From contig JANWKK010000020.1 of assembly GCA_025451425.1 (NCBI GenBank), forward strand, positions 1-10,711: a stretch of DNA of 10,711 nt, read 5' to 3'. The position numbers were made by a program, and so were the translations under genes. This DNA comes from Gemmatimonadaceae bacterium. Lineage in GTDB: Bacteria > Gemmatimonadota > Gemmatimonadetes > Gemmatimonadales > Gemmatimonadaceae. How positions within the stretch are numbered: the stretch's first letter is position 1; each line of letters opens with the position of its first letter. Below are positions 7,901 to 10,711 of this stretch, piece by piece. The notes under the pieces are model-generated. The model had not been told where the DNA came from, ran no database searches, and was given only the letters and a program-made list of their open reading frames with translations.

Positions 7901-8257
7901 GCCGTGGAGAAAGATGTCACCTACGAGATGAGCTATCTGCATCGCAACGTGACGCAGCGCGTCGGGCGCGTCGGGATCCTGAAGTCGTTGTTCGATCAGA
8001 TGAGCCAGGGCGGCGCCATCGCGAGCAATTCTCTGTCCGTCTCATCGCGTAAGGCGGGCGGCAACGGACCGGCAGTGGTCGGCGTCGACGAGGGCGCGTA
8101 TCAGGTCGTGAACGTCTCCGATCTTTCACCGGCATCGCCGAACGCCACCGCCGCGACGCAGGCCGAGGCGTACGCGATTCACGACGCGCTCCTGCGCAAG
8201 GATCCGTCGCTCGCCGGCACGATTCAAGTGATGGCCGCGCACGAGCTGGCCGCATGA
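4898..8257 (+). CDS. Giant beta-rich, glycine-rich protein (1119 aa), probably DUF6603 group
   Basis: The start is GTG4898, with GGAG at good spacing and an overlap with the stop of protease 3. Residues 1 to about 150 look helical (LSSIVEPLRTNVV...). From about 150 to 560 come many short amphipathic beta stretches rich in Gly, Asp and Ser (for example LDLEFDVPTGMKLVIGTDGS, GDLDLSGTLNGGKVVIDATK), suggesting a long beta-sheet or beta-groove structure. The most conserved-looking core, about 560-650, has VGVGGLLGLNRSLDADALR, LFPPDV and PMGKLGWGSPP. This is the pattern I recall for DUF6603, but I cannot check it here. The C-terminal part has LLLHPFGVLAVSQKVAPLGM and a helical end. No signal peptide or clear membrane helix is visible. 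No enzyme motif was found. It stands between the proteases and the large membrane protein and overlaps the latter by 4 nt, so it likely forms a complex with one of them or is their substrate. Confidence 0.9.
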   Translation: MTAPATDTLSRVAIELSSIVEPLRTNVVPPNTVGFFAQLGISLTPAEATALGTPLGNIATKTGALIDLIPDLVTALDAEDWGTVATKALEATVDVGQIITSFDDLATAAQGLALPDAAQLAERIVNFLIGRYLDAIHGLNDALEFLGFLDRQDFNVDSTDPANPPYTIYTYDFGVVGEWLSDPSGKAKTLYGWGPGFDGTLLFPKLEKLLAYAGMPVIYDAAATPPALDVVVIELTPTTSGVAGLSIGLKTDISSGPIDVPLGQDAKLELDLEFDVPTGMKLVIGTDGSVNFTPPTVTTISGAASVKLILKRDPPEPFILFGVGGGSRVEFGDFTLAALAHLTMSGGSATGDLDLSGTLNGGKVVIDATKGDGFLSKILPGTHVEADFSVVVGISTDRGFYFSGSSSLEVRLPLHISLGPIDIVALTLTGGLENGKIPASVGADIQAKLGPIEAVVQNMGVTATLSFPPHNSGNLGAAQLDIGFKPPNGVGLSVQAGPITGGGFLSFDDVKGEYIGALELSFQGVFALKAIGIINTKMPDGSPGFALLLLVTAEFTPIQLGFGFVLVGVGGLLGLNRSLDADALRTGVRTGAVSSVLFPPDVIGNIVQIVSDLKAFFPIVQGHFVVAPMGKLGWGSPPLITLEVGIILDIPAPQLTIIGVLRCILPREDAPVLKLQVNFAGGIDLQKGLIWFDASLFDSSLLVFTLSGDMALRIGWGDQKVLVLSVGGFHPSFKEVPSDLTQLKRITIALLSGDNPRITAQTYFAVTSNTVQSGARVELYAAAGDFNIYGFLGYDLLVQLLPLHFVADIGAGLALRKGSDVIASVNVTCELSGPQPWHAKGEASLDLWLFSVSVGFDETWGDPLLTVLQDLVDVLSQVVAAVQDGRNWTAELPPNAQQTVSLRQVTPPDDSLLLHPFGVLAVSQKVAPLGMALDKFGTQKPSGDTTFAITWSGGTTDTAREEFAIANFVTMSDSEKLARKSFEQMPSGLRFTGGDAASTGAAVEKDVTYEMSYLHRNVTQRVGRVGILKSLFDQMSQGGAIASNSLSVSSRKAGGNGPAVVGVDEGAYQVVNVSDLSPASPNATAATQAEAYAIHDALLRKDPSLAGTIQVMAAHELAA

Positions 8258-10711
8258 CGCTCACTGTCGGGAAGTACACCTTCGACGCCTGGCTGCGGCG
8301 CGGAATCGGTCGATCGATCACCGAGGCCGACACCCTTGGCGCGAGTGATGGGACCGTGAAAGAACGCGCCACCGTGCCAATGGACGTTGCCGTCAACACC
8401 CAACCCGTTCACAAGGACTTTCCGCTCATCGGTCCCGGCGACGTCATCGGCATCGCGCAGGCGCTCGTGGTGCGCACCGAGCCGCAGAATTGGGTGACCG
8501 ATTTCGAGCCGAACTATCTCGCTTTCATTGAATTTTACGACGAGGACTTTCTCTGGCGTTATACGCCAGCCCAAGCGGCGGGCAACCGATTACGTCCTTG
8601 GCTCGCTCTCGCCGTGCTCGAGGAGGACGATCAGGGACACCAGGGCGAATTCACTCGCAATGACAACAAGCTGCCGCTTCCGACGATCACCGTTCAATCG
8701 ACGGCATCGCTCCCGCCCAACACCCAAACGTGGGCGTGGGGGCACGTCCACGTCAACGACTCGTTCCCGCAGGAGACGGACTTCGAGAACTTTCTTGACT
8801 CCCTTGCGACCCAGGACAGCCCGAACGCCGACAAGATCATCTGTCGCCTAACGAGCCCTCGCCACCTGAAGGCCAACACCGCATATAGCGCCTTCGTCGT
8901 CCCCGCGTTCGAGACCGGCCGCCTCGCCGGCCTGGGGCAGGATCCGAAGGACGTGATGTCGCAGCGTCCGGCATGGACCAACGCACCCGGATCGCTCGAG
9001 CTTCCCGTGTTCTCTTCGTGGCGCTTTCGAACGGGCGAGAACGAAGACTTCGAGTCGATGGTGAAGCGTCTCCAGCCGCAGCCGGCCGATCCACGAGTCG
9101 GCATTCGCGACATGGATGGCGAGCAGCCAGGCTGGGGCCTAACGACTGGCACGGACATCGGACAGATCCTACCGGCGGACGAGAAGCAAACCGTCGTCGG
9201 ACTCGAGGGCGCGCTCAGAGCACCCACGACGCAATCACGCCCGGCCGCCGTGGATCCGACACGGCCGTTCTTCGCGCAGGTCGCCTCCGTGCTCAACTCT
9301 CCAGAGCAGCGACGCAACAATCCGAGCACGGAAACCCTGCCTATCGTCGAACCGCCGATCTACGGCGAGTACCACGCACAGCAGCACACGATCGATCCGA
9401 TGCAGACCGGTTGGGTGGATGATCTCAATCGTGATCCGCGCAATCGCGTGCCCGCGGGATTCGGTGTGAGCGTGGTCCGAGAGAATCAGCAGGGCTACAT
9501 CGCTCGCGCGTGGGCGCAGGTGCAGCAGGTGCTCGCGGCGAATCGTGTCATCCGCCTCACGGCGTTCGCGATGCGGGCGAGCGACGTTGTGTACACCAAT
9601 CTCGCGGCTTCGTTCACGCCCGAGAAAGCGGTTGCGTACTTCTCGCCCTTGCTACGCAAAATCCGCGGATCACCAACGACACTTCAGCATCTGCTCAACA
9701 CGAGCACCCTCCCGCCGGCGGCGGTGAACGGCGCGATGCGGCGCCTCAGCCGGCCGCGTGGCGCGGTCGCGAAACGCATCACCAGCGCCGATGCGACCTT
9801 CACGCATGGTGGACTCGTCGCAAGCCTGGCCACCGGGAGCCTCACCGCCGCGCCGCCGAAGCAACCGGCAGCCGACCTTGCCACGGATACGGCCGGGGTG
9901 AGCCAGTTGCCGTCTGGGACGACCACTGGCTCGTTAGGCTTGGTCGGCCGGTTCCGTTGGCTGATTCTGGCATTGCTGATCCTTCTCGCCATCGTGATTG
10001 GCGTCGCCGCGGGCTCCCTGTTGCTCGTCGTGGCACTGGTCGTGGCGGCGGTCGCGATCGGCATGCTCATCGTACCGTGGATCGGTACGTCGGGTACGCC
10101 GACTGGCCCCGCATCGATCGTCGAACCGACCGCAGTGGCGAACGCAGTGAGCCAGGCGCCCCCGCAGAGCGCCTTCCAGTTCGTCGAGACAGATCCCGTC
10201 GTACCGCCAGTGGCCAGAGGCGGCACTCAGGTGACAACGACGATCGAACGCACATCGTCGTCGCCTAACGCGGTCCAGCTCGCGCAATACGTATCCGTGA
10301 CGCCCGCCGCCGCTGGAAATGACTCAGCCGAGGCAAAGAGCTTCCGCACCGCGGCAACGGCACTCGAGCAGCGCCTGAGCATCACGGTCCAACCGCAGAC
10401 GCCCGCGACTTTCGATCTCGCCAATGCCAACGCGAAGATCGTTGCCGCCGTCGATCCACTGGCCGCGTTCCCGAAACGCGTCGCTGCCACCGTGCGCTTC
10501 GGCTTCGACCCGAACTGGCTCCTCGCGCCCGAGCATCTCGTGCCGGCGATGGCCTACCCGGACTTCGATGACGCGATGTACGAGAAGCTGCGCGATCTGT
10601 CGTCCGAGCTGTTGCTCCCGAACCTCAATCTCCTTCCCCCGAACAGTATCACGCTCCTCGAGACCAACCCGCCGTTCATTGAGTCATATCTGACGGGACT
10701 CAATTACGAGT
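8254..10711 (+). CDS. Large conserved protein of unknown function with central membrane hairpin, C-terminus beyond the window
   Basis: The ATG at 8254 overlaps the stop of the preceding gene (ATGA). The frame stays open to the window edge: 819 codons, no stop. The N-terminal region (about 1-125) has LIGPGDVIGIAQALVVRTEP, then FEPNYLAFIEFYDEDFLWRY and RLRPWLALAVLEEDD. I recall this as a block shared by large uncharacterised bacterial proteins, but no function is known to me. Residues 569-610 form a 42-residue hydrophobic stretch, WLILALLILLAIVIGV then AAGSLLLVVALVVAAVAIGM, long enough for two membrane helices joined by a short Gly turn. It is preceded by GRFR and followed by a Pro/Ala/Thr-rich region. 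The end in view (LLLPNLNLLPPNSITLLETN, then PPFIESYLTGLNYE) is also motif-like. No signal peptide is seen. It probably anchors the operon's products at the membrane. Confidence 0.9.
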   Translation, partial: MTLTVGKYTFDAWLRRGIGRSITEADTLGASDGTVKERATVPMDVAVNTQPVHKDFPLIGPGDVIGIAQALVVRTEPQNWVTDFEPNYLAFIEFYDEDFLWRYTPAQAAGNRLRPWLALAVLEEDDQGHQGEFTRNDNKLPLPTITVQSTASLPPNTQTWAWGHVHVNDSFPQETDFENFLDSLATQDSPNADKIICRLTSPRHLKANTAYSAFVVPAFETGRLAGLGQDPKDVMSQRPAWTNAPGSLELPVFSSWRFRTGENEDFESMVKRLQPQPADPRVGIRDMDGEQPGWGLTTGTDIGQILPADEKQTVVGLEGALRAPTTQSRPAAVDPTRPFFAQVASVLNSPEQRRNNPSTETLPIVEPPIYGEYHAQQHTIDPMQTGWVDDLNRDPRNRVPAGFGVSVVRENQQGYIARAWAQVQQVLAANRVIRLTAFAMRASDVVYTNLAASFTPEKAVAYFSPLLRKIRGSPTTLQHLLNTSTLPPAAVNGAMRRLSRPRGAVAKRITSADATFTHGGLVASLATGSLTAAPPKQPAADLATDTAGVSQLPSGTTTGSLGLVGRFRWLILALLILLAIVIGVAAGSLLLVVALVVAAVAIGMLIVPWIGTSGTPTGPASIVEPTAVANAVSQAPPQSAFQFVETDPVVPPVARGGTQVTTTIERTSSSPNAVQLAQYVSVTPAAAGNDSAEAKSFRTAATALEQRLSITVQPQTPATFDLANANAKIVAAVDPLAAFPKRVAATVRFGFDPNWLLAPEHLVPAMAYPDFDDAMYEKLRDLSSELLLPNLNLLPPNSITLLETNPPFIESYLTGLNYE

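Larger units (their letters stand above)
226..10270. repeat. Dispersed octamer RCCTAACG, 14 copies
   Basis: The heptamer CCTAACG starts on the plus strand at 227, 1436, 3020, 3243, 3540, 5920, 6356, 8847, 9138 and 10264. Its complement CGTTAGG starts at 1216, 2718, 7680 and 9932. In all 14 the preceding base is a purine (G in ten, A in four). About 1.4 copies would be expected by chance at this base composition. Most lie inside genes in more than one frame (cta-acg, cct-aac, gtt-agg) and one contains the stop of protease 2, so it is not a protein motif. Its role is unknown. Confidence 0.75.

Noticed and set aside
9684..10226. Minus-strand 180-codon frame opposite the membrane hairpin
   Set aside because: It is antisense to a clear, motif-bearing gene and shows only low-complexity Ala/Thr/Arg composition.
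1..10711. Phage tail, contractile injection system, CRISPR, transposon or tRNA genes
   Set aside because: I looked on both strands for such genes and for repeat arrays, terminal inverted repeats and tRNA-like cloverleafs and found none I could support.

Overview
The window is GC-rich (roughly 60-65% by eye) and densely coding. It comes from a bacterial chromosome or a metagenomic contig. There is no sign of phage, IS element, CRISPR array or RNA gene. An octamer, RCCTAACG, recurs 14 times (10 forward, 4 reverse), even inside genes. Together with the protein families present this makes me think of a soil Gemmatimonadota-type organism, but that assignment is inference from memory and is not proven here.

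Layout. Bases 1-574 hold two minus-strand genes: the first 33 codons of a DJ-1/PfpI-family protein (1-101) and a small dodecin-like gene (314-574). The dodecin-like gene appears frameshifted exactly where its last beta strand should begin. Its start codon lies only 15 bp from the first possible start of a divergent plus-strand operon, which fills the rest of the window (590 to beyond 10711).

The operon has five genes as designed by its layout, read as six open frames. (1) A 295-aa trypsin-like serine protease (590-1477). (2) A second trypsin-like protease (1477-3024), split by one in-frame TAA at 2230-2232. The stop sits at a position that is lysine in both neighbouring paralogues and separates the His/Asp half from the Ser half. 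(3) A third, intact 621-aa trypsin-like protease (3036-4901) with an extra N-terminal module and the same C-terminal module as protease 2. (4) A 1119-aa, beta-rich, glycine-rich protein (4898-8257) that I believe belongs to the DUF6603 group. (5) A protein of at least 819 aa (8254 to the window end, incomplete) with a conserved N-terminal block around FEPNYL/FYDEDF, a central hydrophobic hairpin and a conserved-looking end around ETNPPFIE. Junctions are very tight (TAATG, GTGA, ATGA overlaps; one 11-nt gap), so the genes are probably co-transcribed and translationally coupled.

How they may work together: three related proteases without signal peptides, a giant beta-rich protein and a membrane-anchored large protein in one transcription unit suggest a dedicated multi-protein assembly in which proteolysis is the active step. 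Likely possibilities are maturation of the two giant proteins or a proteolytic effector module. No function is established for the two large proteins. The operon as a whole is the best candidate in this window for an undescribed system.
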